Shown: positions 30,664 to 41,184 of the stretch, piece by piece
Layout: the number at the start of each line of letters is the position of its first letter
Numbering within the stretch: position 1 is the first letter of the stretch
Assembly: GCF_000236905.1 (NCBI RefSeq)
Contig: NC_016528.1
Location: 506,001 to 570,000, forward strand
Direction: 5' to 3'
From: Tetrapisispora phaffii CBS 4417
Taxonomy: Eukaryota > Ascomycota > Saccharomycetes > Saccharomycetales > Saccharomycetaceae
Length of the DNA stretch: 64,000 nucleotides
Notes under the pieces: model-generated
The model's input: the letters and a program-made list of their open reading frames with translations, nothing else
Database searches by the model: none
Told to the model about the DNA's origin: nothing
Translations under genes and position numbers: made by a program

Positions 30664-30771
30664 AAATGTGATGATAATTCTTGAGCTACATTTTATTTTT
30701 GAGATTTTTTTAATTAAGAAATTTATGAAATTAATCCTCTAAATATTTTTTTGCACGTCAGTCTGATCAAT
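30664..30771 (+). ncRNA. SNR72: C/D box snoRNA snR72
   Basis: D box CTGA at 30763-30766 is preceded by guide TTTGCACGTCA, complementary to UGACGUGCAAA of 25S rRNA with the fifth base opposite A876. The best C box is GTGATGA at 30668-30674, giving a transcript of about 108 nt. The terminal stem is weak, so the 5' end is less certain than the guide. Confidence 0.85.
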
Positions 30772-31086
30772 AAAATTTATGTCAATATCTTTGTAAAAAA
30801 TTATAACTAAAAGGATATCTTTGAATTCATAATGTAAAAATGTAATAGAACTGCACCTATATTAATTCTGGACGATTTTATTACAAATAAAGTTATTGGA
30901 TTTAAAACGAAAACAACTAATTTTTAGTTATTTATAATATTTTTCTTGTATTGAATAGATGAAATAAATAGGTGGACATACTTATATATATATGGAATGC
31001 CCATTAAATAGATGTTATATCAGAGTGAAATAATATGAAAAAAGAATGTAAATGTATCATTAGAGTGAAGTTTAGATTTATTTAAT
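30772..31086. other. spacer between snoRNA cluster and ERG5 3' end
   Basis: About 315 AT-rich bases where cluster transcription (plus strand) and ERG5 transcription (minus strand) converge. No other feature was seen. Confidence 0.5.
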
Positions 31087-32664
31087 CTATTCGGTAACTT
31101 CACCGGTAATTGGGTCTCTCTTCTTGAAAGACATGAATAAATCATCCTTAGGGAAGATAGTAGCAAATACCTTAATTTTTTCACTTAATGGAGTAACCTT
31201 ATGTTCAAACTCGGTGTGTAAGGCGAATTTACCTAATAATGCAGCAAAAGTGATCAAAACATAAGTTTGACCTAAACAGACATGTGGACCACAGCCAAAG
31301 ACTAACCAATTCTTTTTGTTATCGTTAGCCTTCGAACCTTCGACCCATCTTTCTGGGATGAATTCTTCTGGATCGTCATAAACTTCTGGATCATGTAGAG
31401 ATGGATATAAAGTGGAAATCAACATAGCACCCTTTGGAGCAGTGTAAGATGGAGTAACTGGGAAATTGTTCTTGACAACATATGGAACCATTAAGACTGG
31501 TGGTCTATAACGTAGAGTTTCCTTGACAACCATGCTGGTGTATTCCATTTTTTCAATTAAGTCAATAGTTAATTCAGTGTTCATGTCATTGTTTCTAACG
31601 GCTAATTGTTCTTCTCTAATTTTTTGTAAAACATCTGGACGGTCAGCAACAATTTGGAATAACCAACAAGCTAGAGAGGAGGAAGCATCTTGAGAGGCAA
31701 ATAAGAAAGTGAAAATAGCTTCAGAAATTTCTTTGTTAGAGAATTCTCTGTGGAATAATCTTGAATCTTCATCGTTCTTGTACTTAGCATCATGCATTAA
31801 TTTACACCAAGCGTCCATAACACACTTTGGTTCACCACCTTTAGCAATGTAATCCTTTGACATTTGAGCACAATTTTCGAAAATCTTCATAGCGGCATCA
31901 GCGGTTCTCTTACCGTACCAAGTCTTTGTGAATGGCAAGATAATTGGGAAATTGACTAATTCCAACGCAGCAGTGACCAAATAGTAATCATCAGCGATTC
32001 CTCTGACTTGATCCTCAGTGATCCAGTCACCACAGAAGGAACCTAAAGACAAGGCACATAAGATTTCTCTCATTTCATGGAAGAAGACACGAGGTTCATA
32101 ATCAGTTTCCTTTGAGAATTCAACGAATTTTTCAATATATTTGTCCATAATTTTTTCCTGACTTGGTAAATATTTAGCTAAAGCGGCTTTAGTGAACAAC
32201 CCATTCAATGATCTTCTGTAGTCGGTGTGAGCCTTACCATCTAAGAAGACCCAATTGGAAGGCCTTAAGATTTTAATGGCAACATCGACGACACAAGGTT
32301 TGACATACTTTGGAGCTTGCAAGATTTTTCTTGATAAATCCCTAGTGGAGGCGATGACGACGAATTTATGGAAGATAGAGACACATGATAATTCACCAGA
32401 ATCCCACTTAGCTTTGTATTCTTCGAATTTTGGATCTAATGATTCCAAGAAAGGACCGATGATTGGATAGAATTTAAACCTTGGACCGGCAATTGAACCT
32501 TTTTTAATTTGATAAGAGACTTGGTCCCAAACCAATACGACGGAAATAAAAGTGAAGAAAATTTTCCAATATGACATTTCTTGAATTGAGCTTAGAACAG
32601 ATTGGTTCTGAATGATTGCATCAGTAGCATTTTGAGCAACTCTGTTAACAATGACTTCAGCCAT
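31087..32664 (-). CDS. ERG5: Erg5, C-22 sterol desaturase (CYP61)
   Basis: The 525-residue cytochrome P450 has an N-terminal membrane anchor (about residues 30-50) and an I-helix segment FLFASQDASSSL. It also has the ExxR motif in KETLRYRPP, the PERW motif (EEFIPERW), and the heme-binding loop FGCGPHVCLGQ with the Cys ligand. S. cerevisiae Erg5 (YMR015C, 538 aa) introduces the C22-C23 double bond of ergosterol in the ER. Codon use is more biased and GC-richer than in the neighbours, in keeping with high expression. The snoRNA cluster lies just beyond its 3' end. Confidence 0.97.
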   Translation of the reverse strand: MAEVIVNRVAQNATDAIIQNQSVLSSIQEMSYWKIFFTFISVVLVWDQVSYQIKKGSIAGPRFKFYPIIGPFLESLDPKFEEYKAKWDSGELSCVSIFHKFVVIASTRDLSRKILQAPKYVKPCVVDVAIKILRPSNWVFLDGKAHTDYRRSLNGLFTKAALAKYLPSQEKIMDKYIEKFVEFSKETDYEPRVFFHEMREILCALSLGSFCGDWITEDQVRGIADDYYLVTAALELVNFPIILPFTKTWYGKRTADAAMKIFENCAQMSKDYIAKGGEPKCVMDAWCKLMHDAKYKNDEDSRLFHREFSNKEISEAIFTFLFASQDASSSLACWLFQIVADRPDVLQKIREEQLAVRNNDMNTELTIDLIEKMEYTSMVVKETLRYRPPVLMVPYVVKNNFPVTPSYTAPKGAMLISTLYPSLHDPEVYDDPEEFIPERWVEGSKANDNKKNWLVFGCGPHVCLGQTYVLITFAALLGKFALHTEFEHKVTPLSEKIKVFATIFPKDDLFMSFKKRDPITGEVTE

Positions 32665-33101
32665 GATGAAATGGATTGAATGTGTATATTTTGTTTTGTG
32701 TGTATGTATGTATATATAAAATAGTCAGAATAGAAGATAGAGTAAGAAGAAAGAATGCAAATTGAAATAATAAATCAAATACAATCCAGTATATATATAT
32801 GAAATAAAATGAAATTGTGAACCAAGGAAAAAAGTTTTTAAAAACGAAAAATTTCTCCATTGAAACAATTTAAAGTGTAGATACCTTAATGAATATACTA
32901 AAGAAAATGTAGTGAGAATAACTATATAGATTATACTAGTAGTGCGATGCCAAAAGACGATAAAAGTTTCATGAGAAAAGTAGTTAAATCCATTAATTTT
33001 CAAAATTATTTTTCGTTTTCTTATTAGTTTGATGACATAGAGAGAGAAGAAGAAAGCATCTAAAAGCGTTAAATGATAATACCGATTGGTGCGATGAGTC
33101 T

Positions 33102-33125
33102 AATGAATGAATGAATGAATGAATA
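33102..33125. repeat. (AATG)n tetranucleotide repeat
   Basis: Five to six AATG units in the ERG5 upstream region. Confidence 0.85.
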
Positions 33126-33652
33126 TCCAAACGACGAGACGAGACGGTAAGAATTGACACTTTACGACGAAGAAGCTTGAACTGAAGCGATAGTTTGACA
33201 GTTCTAACGAGTGGTTCCACCAGTTGACTTAGCACTGTAAAGTTTGTTTCATCTGATGGCTGCGTTGGTAGAGAGAGCGAGTAGAAATAGCATTGCATTT
33301 TTTCGTAGTTAAGAAAATACTCCAAAATGCACTTACTATGTGATATATGAACAATAGCACTGAGTGTATGCCTGTGTCTCGCTGCCTCTTCCACCGTTAG
33401 ATGGATATTTCTCCTGTGGGCAAAGTGTTAACATACGAAAAGACAAGTCAAAAAATTCACAGAAAGAATTTTAACGGGAAGGAAAAGTTATACGCTGTGC
33501 TTTCAAATATAGAGATATGTGTGCGTGGACGGGAATTGTGGGAGACAGGCCGAAGAACGCTGGAGGGAGACAGGGTAAGATGGTTTGGTGCGAGGGTAAG
33601 AGGGGGGAAATAGTGTTTAAAAGTGCGTGCGCCATATTTATCATTACTAAAC

Positions 33653-33674
33653 GGAAATGGAAATGGAAATGGAA
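33653..33674. repeat. GGAAAT hexanucleotide repeat
   Basis: Three full GGAAAT units plus GGAA in a GC-richer part of the spacer. Confidence 0.8.
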
Positions 33675-35152
33675 AAGAGGATCTCTGTGCGCTATGTTCT
33701 GCGTAATCTCGCAAATGTGTAATTGTGGATGTTTCTGTTGAGAGTTGCTCTTTGGCGATATACAGCAGGTGCTGTTTTTCTTCTTTTTTCTTTTTCTGTT
33801 TTTTTGTTTATTTTTATTGCTTATTCCTGCAGAGTCCGTCTGTGTTCACTCGCTCTTTTTTGCAGGTGTGCAATTGATTGTACGAATAGCAGACAGAGCG
33901 CGGAAATAAGATGAGGCCACTGACGATCATTGTAGAAGTGACATTAAACATGCAGAAGCAGTGCCCTTGATTGCATGTTCAATTGATTTCCGGATGCTTT
34001 AAACGAGGAAGGATAGTTAACTGTCTGTGCGAGATGATTATACGGTAGTGACTTAAACGAGGAAGTAATCTCATTCATCCCATTCATCCCATTCCATGTC
34101 AAGCAATTGTGGTATGGCATGGTGGATGGATGGGTCGGTTGCTATCGACAAGGTGATAGCGGTGCATGTTCAGATAACATATTTCGCGCTTACAAAGTAA
34201 TGCAGACTCCCCTTTACATTTTCTGGCTGTGGTCCTCACACTCATCATCGGTACAAATAAGATGGATAGTAATGAAGCAATTCAAAGGATAATCAAAGAC
34301 TTATCCATATATTCAAGTATACTCGTGAGATGGTTCTCGAATTATTGATCCGTAATAGAGAGAAGAGTACGAAGTATGTGACTATATAATCACACTTGGT
34401 AGCTTTTATATGGGTTCTGCACTCTGATCAAACCCTGGCGCATATGCTATTGATCATACGAACTTAAAACGTAGCATCTGTCCTTTCCCTTATAATCTAC
34501 CGATATTGTTAACACATACTGGCTCCGATTAAGTTTCGCATTCATCTCTATACTATCACCATAGTTTCGCATCCACCTCCCGCTACAAAGTTATGATATT
34601 CATTCATTGCCACTACTGCATTTCCATGCAATAAATAAAAAAAAGTTTTCTTTTTCTTGTTTAAGTGAAGAAGCGTGCCATGAAGTGCCAGGATGGGTAA
34701 AATGTTGTCATCCTCGGCAGAAAAAATTATATATGGACATCTGGACATCAATATATACATACGTTGATTATTTTAGTGTGGGTGACATATCTACACGCTG
34801 ACATGTGTAGGTATCGTAATGGTTCAATAATAAGGATTGCACACTATTGAAGAAAAAAACCGTTATATTGAACAACACTTTTAGATGACTGCATGCATGT
34901 ATGTCTGTGCGTAATTTGATTCTTGGTTCCTTGCGAGGAACGTTTTGTTGAAATGCGTAAATTACAAGGACATACGACGGGGATTCTTACGTTGGTATTA
35001 TTTCACTACGTTGTGTATTATTTTATTTTATTTATTTTATTTATAATATTAAATACATACAGTCATATATTAAAACCCAAACTTCTTAGAATTATTCACG
35101 ATTTGTCTTGGATTATTCTGAGCAAGGGCAGAATAAGGTATTCTTTATTTAG

Positions 35153-36598
35153 TTATCTATTGTGGTCGTTCGGGTAATTCATATGGCCAGGGCCATGGGC
35201 AGGTGTGCCATTGATATGATCATGATTCATGGTGTTTGGGGATAAATGGTGGAATATTACAGTCGGTTGCGGACTTTGTTGATAGTCTAGCTGTGGATAA
35301 AACTGGTGCAGTTGCGGTGGATATTGTTGGAGAACGTGTTGCTGCTGCTGCTGCTGCTGTAGTTGCTGTTGCAATTGTGGATTAATGTGTTGCAAATGTG
35401 CCGCGCCAGGATCTAGCTGGGGCGGCTGAGGATATGTATATGGATGAGTATACTCATACTGCGGTCCTCTTGCATACTCTGTAGTATGTATACGTTGGAT
35501 TATGTTGTCCTTATGACTGTTGTCGGATGCATATGGTGTCGTGTAGGACGGTGTTGTATTTATCATTTTTCTTTGAGTTAACTCATGCATCTTAACAATC
35601 TCCGGTAGATCATCTGAAAGTAATGGATATAGAAAATCCGATATATTAGTTTTTTCCGCTAAATACCTTGCCCGCTCTAGTGGAATCCATACACCTTTTG
35701 AATGCATTAACCCAACTTTAACAACGTGTCTCTCTTTCTCTGATCTCAACATTCTATCTCGTCTACCTCTGGTCATTCCAGTAACATTCAGCAGTTTCGT
35801 ACCATTAACCATATGGTTATCTGCTCTTCGAAGCACTACTACACCGTTAGCTATTACTTGATAACATACTGTGATTTCATCCTTCCATAGTATTGTAGTT
35901 AATCTGGGAATAGTATGATTACGTCCTATTTCTGGTGTGACTGACGTTGGCAATATTATATTTGGCTTGTTAAAATTATTCATTTCATTATTATTATTGT
36001 TACTGGTGGCAATTTTCGTGCCATTTAAGTTATTAATTACAAAAGCATTGTTTGCTTGGGCCGGTTCAGAATAGCTCATTATCATTTTATTTTCATTGTT
36101 ATCCTCATTAGTATTAATACTGACATTGAGATTATTTGTTTGCGAAAATCCAGGATAATGATAGCAATTTGGACCTAGAAGATCTTTGCCATTATTAATT
36201 GTCACCGGTAAATTATTTCCTGGATGTTGAATATTATTATTGTAATCAATATTGGAAACATCGTCACTGTTAGTAATATTTCGTTTCGAATCGATATGCA
36301 ATTTTATAGACGGTAAAACATTACTTTGTTGATACGAATTCTGTCGCAGATGATGTCGCAAGGGCTGGGCATTTCCGTTTTGTTGGGAATGTCCCAACTC
36401 TTGCGCTAATTGCTATCTCGTTTGATTGGTTATTATATTTAAATTGGCAGATTGGTTGATGGGACTCGGTATTATCGAAGGGGTGTACTGGTTGGATTGT
36501 ATCTGTCGTGGCGGTGAAACGAAACGTCTCATTCGATCACCAATTTTGTTGTTTTCTGTTATAATATTGTCAGTACTATTAAGATTTTTTTGTTGCAT
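35153..36598 (-). CDS. Phd1/Sok2-type APSES transcription factor with in-frame TAG
   Basis: One frame runs from the ATG at 36598 to the stop at 35153 and is interrupted only by a TAG at 36415-36413. The first part encodes 61 residues ([13 protein letters not shown]...). The rest, 419 codons, contains Asn/Gln-rich sequence, the APSES DNA-binding domain (about residues 230-340 of the whole; [25 protein letters not shown] is its core) and a Gln/Pro-rich tail with poly-Gln. The first ATG after the TAG is at 36085, still upstream of the APSES domain. Phd1 and Sok2 (YKL043W/YMR016C) are duplicates that control filamentous growth; neighbours come from both blocks, so the copy is not decided. Because TAG is followed by CAA TTA, translational readthrough is likely and would give 481 residues. 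A simple nonsense mutation or use of the ATG at 36085 are the alternatives. Confidence 0.85.
36407..36415 (-). promoter_or_regulatory. candidate stop-codon readthrough site
   Basis: Reading on the minus strand: AGA TAG CAA TTA GCG. TAG CAA TTA is a perfect match to the UAG CAR YYA context, established in plant-virus and yeast reporter studies as giving efficient readthrough. It sits in frame between the N-terminal 61 codons and the rest of the APSES gene, and both sides are Gln/Asn-rich. Confidence 0.65.
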
Positions 36599-39005
36599 TC
36601 GACAGACAGCGTGAGGAAATTAAAGCGTATGAAAGTATATATGAAATGCACACAGTCAGTAATAAAAGTTAAAAATAATAATAATAATAAAATTGTAAGT
36701 AAAATAATTAAACCAATTAAAAGCAGGCTAGAATAGAACGACAACTGCAAATATTAAATATGAACATTTATTAGCATAAATGAAAAAATATAAAATGATA
36801 TTCTTATTATTTTCACTATTTCCACTTTTTTGATGTTCTTAACTATTCAATGCAATTAATAACTAGCGTTTGCGTGCTACTATTATTCCCTAGGTAAACT
36901 AATTTTTAATGTATTTTCAAAACGTTCTTCTTCCTGGACGATAAGAAAAAAAGCAGACATGTCAATTTTGATAGTAACAAACATAAGTTTTCGAGATAGA
37001 GATATCTAACTATCCATATTTATATTTATACTATAAGTATTTTTAACATAATAGCATGGTATTAAATTTTTTCGGATGTGTTGAAAAAGAAAAAGAAAAA
37101 TAAGTCAACAAAAGACATACAAGCACGGGAACTGACTAGAGAACCACTTAATAATACAAGATTAGTGTGATTTTGACATAGGGCCAAAAACTTAACTTTA
37201 TATGTGGAAGCAGATGTGTCCGTGTCCGTGTCCATACGTACTGTGTGGGTGCATGTGAGAGTGTTTTCTTTCCTTGCAATGTGATCGTAATCCAATCTGT
37301 AATCCAATTCAGGCCAATATAAGTGGTGTAAGGTCAATAAAGCAATATAAGTTGAGTTAGATCGAGCAGGAAATGGGATTGGAAATGAAAAAAATGGAAA
37401 GATGAATAACGTAGTGTATCGAATCGCGCAAAGATGGTCTCTGAAAATACCAATCACCAATTGACCAATAGAGTGGAAAAGGAAACAGAAGCAGAAAAAG
37501 AATCACAAAAGTATGGCAGAGATCAGAGGTATGCTTGAGAAAGCGAGGAGTCAATTGAGATCCATAATGTTACCTGTTGGTACACACGAGTATATGTGTA
37601 CGTCTGTTCGTGTGTGTACACATATATATTATCCCTGCTAGTTGCTGCGTCCGTTTTACTGACGGAGCAACTCTCTTTTACTTCTCTCCGGATTGCAGAG
37701 ACTGGCAGTGTCCTATACAAGTGTCCGAAACAATGGGACGACAGCGATACCGTCGTGGGAAAGTTTTTTTTACGAAATCAATTTTTAATATATTAAAGTT
37801 TTAGATTTCCGAAAAAACACCGAAGAGGAGAACAGGCAAATACATTTACATAACAAGTTTACCTTTACGGAAATTTTTACGGCAAAAACAAGCAAACAAG
37901 CAAGAAAAACAACTTGTTTTATTACTTTGCACATCCTGTTCTACGGATATGTGTTACCTGAATATGAAAATTGGGGATCGATCTTAAAAGCCTGGTCGGA
38001 TTTGTCAGGGTGGTTGTCTGTTGGCTATGTATGTATGCTGGCACGATATATAACTTAACAATGTTGAAACTGATGATGTGCTTAAATAAGTTTTTTGTTA
38101 TTTTCACTGCGCGAAAACACATGACACATGCCACTTTTTTCCGTTCCGCCGAAGACAACAGACAAGACAAAAAAGCTTAATATCTCTTTAGAAAAGTGTA
38201 TTTTGGTTATTTGTTGACTTTTTCTGTTTTGCAAAGCCGGAGCGCTATCATTTTTGTTTTCTGAGTGTCGTCTTGTCAGGAGGGAGGAGCGGGGACACCG
38301 GAGGAGAAGGGAAGGTACAACGATCTGCGTACAGCAAATGATCCAGTCGCATCGGTTCAATGTTACACGTTGAGTGCGTACTTCGTTGTGGTTCTTTCTT
38401 GCGATTCAAACCATGTAATCTGCTAGTTCTACTATTTGCACATGTATACATTACAGTGCTGAGATTTGGCCTCGCTGGGTACATATTAGACTGCTCCGCT
38501 AGGGGAAAGGGCAATAAAACTTAAAAATCCTTAAATAACTTTATAATCATTACAGGAATCTATTTTTTGTGTCTGTGCACATGACGAGCGTGCCGGAGTG
38601 GAAAGCTGAGGGAAAGGGAGAGAGAGAGCAACTCTGTGAGCTTGCCTGTGGGATACCTTGCCATTCCGCCCCTAGATCAAGTCAGAGGTCTCTTATTCCT
38701 TCTCAGCAGTGTGTGCGTTGTTTTCGTGTTTCAGAAATAACAACCGTATCTTTGCAAAGGAACAACACACAATTAACGCAGACCTTTTCACATCAGGTTG
38801 TTTTTATATTTAGTGCTCTACCGAACCGTTTGCTGAACCGGTCAAATTAATGCGTAGTTGGACAGAAAAAAAAGTAAATAACATTGGTCTCAACGAACTG
38901 GCCACAAATCATAAAATAATGCATTGCAATGAAATGCATAAATAGTTAATTGATTTTTGTTTTTTGCTCTGCTACATTGTTATACAGACATACACGTATT
39001 TAAAC
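36599..39005. promoter_or_regulatory. 2.4-kb upstream region of PHD1/SOK2 gene
   Basis: No gene is supported. The region holds scattered GC-richer patches (about 37570-37760 and 38240-38720) and short meaningless frames. Long upstream regions are usual for regulators of filamentous growth. The right end also includes the PRI2 3' flank. Confidence 0.45.
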
Positions 39006-40547
39006 CTATTTAATGACCTCGCTCTTCCCTTCACGTTTCTCGTGCCATTTTCTGGACCGTTCGAAATATAAATTTGGGTGAGATATGTGTGTCATGTCAT
39101 CAACACTATCAGACACCGAGTCATTGCTGCTATGCGATGCTTCAAACACTTTTGTGCACGCTATGGTATACTCATTCTTTGCGCAGAAATCTAATACACT
39201 CACTATTTGTTGCTGCGAAAGATCCATCTTCTTCAGTTCTGAGGTTAATCTATCGGGATTCCAATCCCTGTATGGACATCCATGGTATTCACCCCTAGCC
39301 GGTCTGGGTTTAGACAGGATCGTTCGACAGTCCCATGGCTTGTAGTTGATTCGGTTACCTTCTAGACCATAATTATGTCTGAAATTATATCTGTACTCTT
39401 TATTGAACTTATCTATCGAAACACGTCCTGCAAACGCCTCTGTCCAAAATTGCATAGCTTCATCACATGATAATCCAATACCTTTCAGGAAAAAACTCAG
39501 TTGTTGACGACCATTGTACCTTAAATGGTGATGTTCTTTTAAACCGTACATCAAATTCTTCGCACATAGTGGGAAATGTCTTTGAATGTCGTCGGTATTA
39601 ACACTTCTGTTGTTGATATCATTATTTTGATTTTCAGTCGATGTGTAATCATCTCCTTTGAAATCGGAAATAGTATAACCAGATGAAAGATGTTGTAAAA
39701 TCGGAACTAATCGATCATCTTCATTCAACCTAGGTAGATATTGATACGTCCTAATTAAATCCTCCATCAAGTTTTTTGAAAATTCGCTGGTTAATAAATT
39801 TAATTGCTGGAACTGAGGAAGATAAGCGTATCCATCTTTCAAAAAAACTTGACGACTGCCCACAAGATCAATAACATTTTCAAATGGCAATTTGATGAAC
39901 TTCTCTTGTTGAAGGTATTGTCTCTTTTGCTGATCATCAGTGATATTCAATTGGAATTGCAACGATGGTGCAATCGTGTTATAGAGTTCCTTTGAGAATT
40001 TCGCTTTCTCTTCATCAGAGATATATCGTAAAAGTGGAAGGTTTAAAGATTTCACAAATTTGCTCTTGTCAACAGTAGTTAACATTTCATACCTGATTTT
40101 AAATAATAGTACTTCTGATCTAACAAACTTGTCACGAAGTTCTTTGGAACGACAAAAACACAATCTTAATATGTAATGCGAATAGTAATCTTTTTTTCTG
40201 TCTTCAAAATTATCGGTATTGAATGGAAGCAACTTCTGGAATTGAGGCTTAATAATACTCTCAATTTCCTTCAAACTTTTATTTCTTGAGATACACGATT
40301 CGATCTCTAGTAAGATCTTTAACCTATCAATTGCCCACGTCTCAAACTGATGTAAAGTGATCTCACCTTGAGGTGGTAACTCGTAAAACGATACTTTACC
40401 CTCGTAAATCTCATCATACAGCTTCTTCTCTTCCTCTGTCGTAGATGCGGTAGAACTTAATATCACTTGGTTGGAAACATCACCACTGGAACTGTTGAAG
40501 TCAAAGTTACGCCTTGACGCTAGTTTTTTCTTCGACTGTCTGAACAT
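39006..40547 (-). CDS. PRI2: Pri2, DNA primase large subunit
   Basis: The 513-residue protein matches S. cerevisiae Pri2 (YKL045W, 528 aa). The four cysteines that bind the 4Fe-4S cluster are visible at 328 (HFPLC), 407 (KPWDC), 424 (YHGC) and 464 (YTIAC). The spacing of 17 and 40 between the last three is as in the yeast enzyme. Pri2 forms primase with Pri1 and is part of the DNA polymerase alpha-primase complex that makes the RNA-DNA primers. The start is the ATG at 40547 (MFRQSKKK). Confidence 0.97.
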   Translation of the reverse strand: MFRQSKKKLASRRNFDFNSSSGDVSNQVILSSTASTTEEEKKLYDEIYEGKVSFYELPPQGEITLHQFETWAIDRLKILLEIESCISRNKSLKEIESIIKPQFQKLLPFNTDNFEDRKKDYYSHYILRLCFCRSKELRDKFVRSEVLLFKIRYEMLTTVDKSKFVKSLNLPLLRYISDEEKAKFSKELYNTIAPSLQFQLNITDDQQKRQYLQQEKFIKLPFENVIDLVGSRQVFLKDGYAYLPQFQQLNLLTSEFSKNLMEDLIRTYQYLPRLNEDDRLVPILQHLSSGYTISDFKGDDYTSTENQNNDINNRSVNTDDIQRHFPLCAKNLMYGLKEHHHLRYNGRQQLSFFLKGIGLSCDEAMQFWTEAFAGRVSIDKFNKEYRYNFRHNYGLEGNRINYKPWDCRTILSKPRPARGEYHGCPYRDWNPDRLTSELKKMDLSQQQIVSVLDFCAKNEYTIACTKVFEASHSSNDSVSDSVDDMTHISHPNLYFERSRKWHEKREGKSEVIK

Positions 40548-40818
40548 TTGGTGCTCAACGAATAAATATGAAACTTGCTTACTGTTATGTCACAGCAATT
40601 TTGAAACCTCACCAGCACAACTGCAAATACAATACACTTATCTTCATACTAATTAATATAAAAGTTAAAGATACAATATCCAATATTTAAATGAAGTATG
40701 ATACAATTTCATAACTTCGCGATTTTTGCGATGCATTATATATTAACGCGTCTGTATTGTAGCAACTGGGGTATAATGAATATATATTATTTGACGTTAG
40801 TAAGATCATATACATACA

Positions 40819-40854
<36 letters not shown>

Positions 40855-41184
40855 TATTAGTGAATCTGCGTCTGTCGCGTATATAGGCAGATATGTATAT
40901 AATAGGAGTAATTCCTTCATTGTACTGTGTATCAGAACATGCTGAGAGCAGGGTCCTCGATCATCTCGAACTAGAACCAGTATATTGTTCTTTTTTCGTG
41001 GTCTATCATTTTCTTGAAGTTCTATTACTATAGTAATATAATTAGCATCATCAAGGTACCTGCTTTAATAGTCACACGCTGTGAACTTCAAAATCTATTG
41101 ATGTTCAAAATAAATATAGAAGCGACGAATTGATTATTATGGACAAGCAGGACTTTATCCTGTCACATTTTTTTAAAAAATGGT
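40548..41184. other. intergenic between PRI2 and MAC1 with CATA repeat
   Basis: PRI2 promoter and MAC1 3' flank. Holds the CATA microsatellite listed separately; no gene was seen. Confidence 0.5.
40807..40850. repeat. (CATA)n tetranucleotide repeat
   Basis: About ten CATA units followed by a short AT run, in the PRI2 upstream region. Confidence 0.88.

Larger units (their letters stand above)
32665..35152. promoter_or_regulatory. 2.5-kb intergenic: ERG5 promoter and PHD1/SOK2 3' flank
   Basis: No gene is supported. The first part should carry the ERG5 promoter; I could not identify a clear sterol response element. It contains an AATG repeat (33102-33125) and a GGAAAT repeat (33653-33674). 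A segment at about 33480-33960 is noticeably GC-richer and opens several meaningless frames. Confidence 0.45.

Noticed and set aside
38569..38850. 93-codon plus-strand frame upstream of the APSES gene
   Set aside because: Composition looks random, with no homologue or domain. It lies in a GC-richer patch of a long regulatory region.
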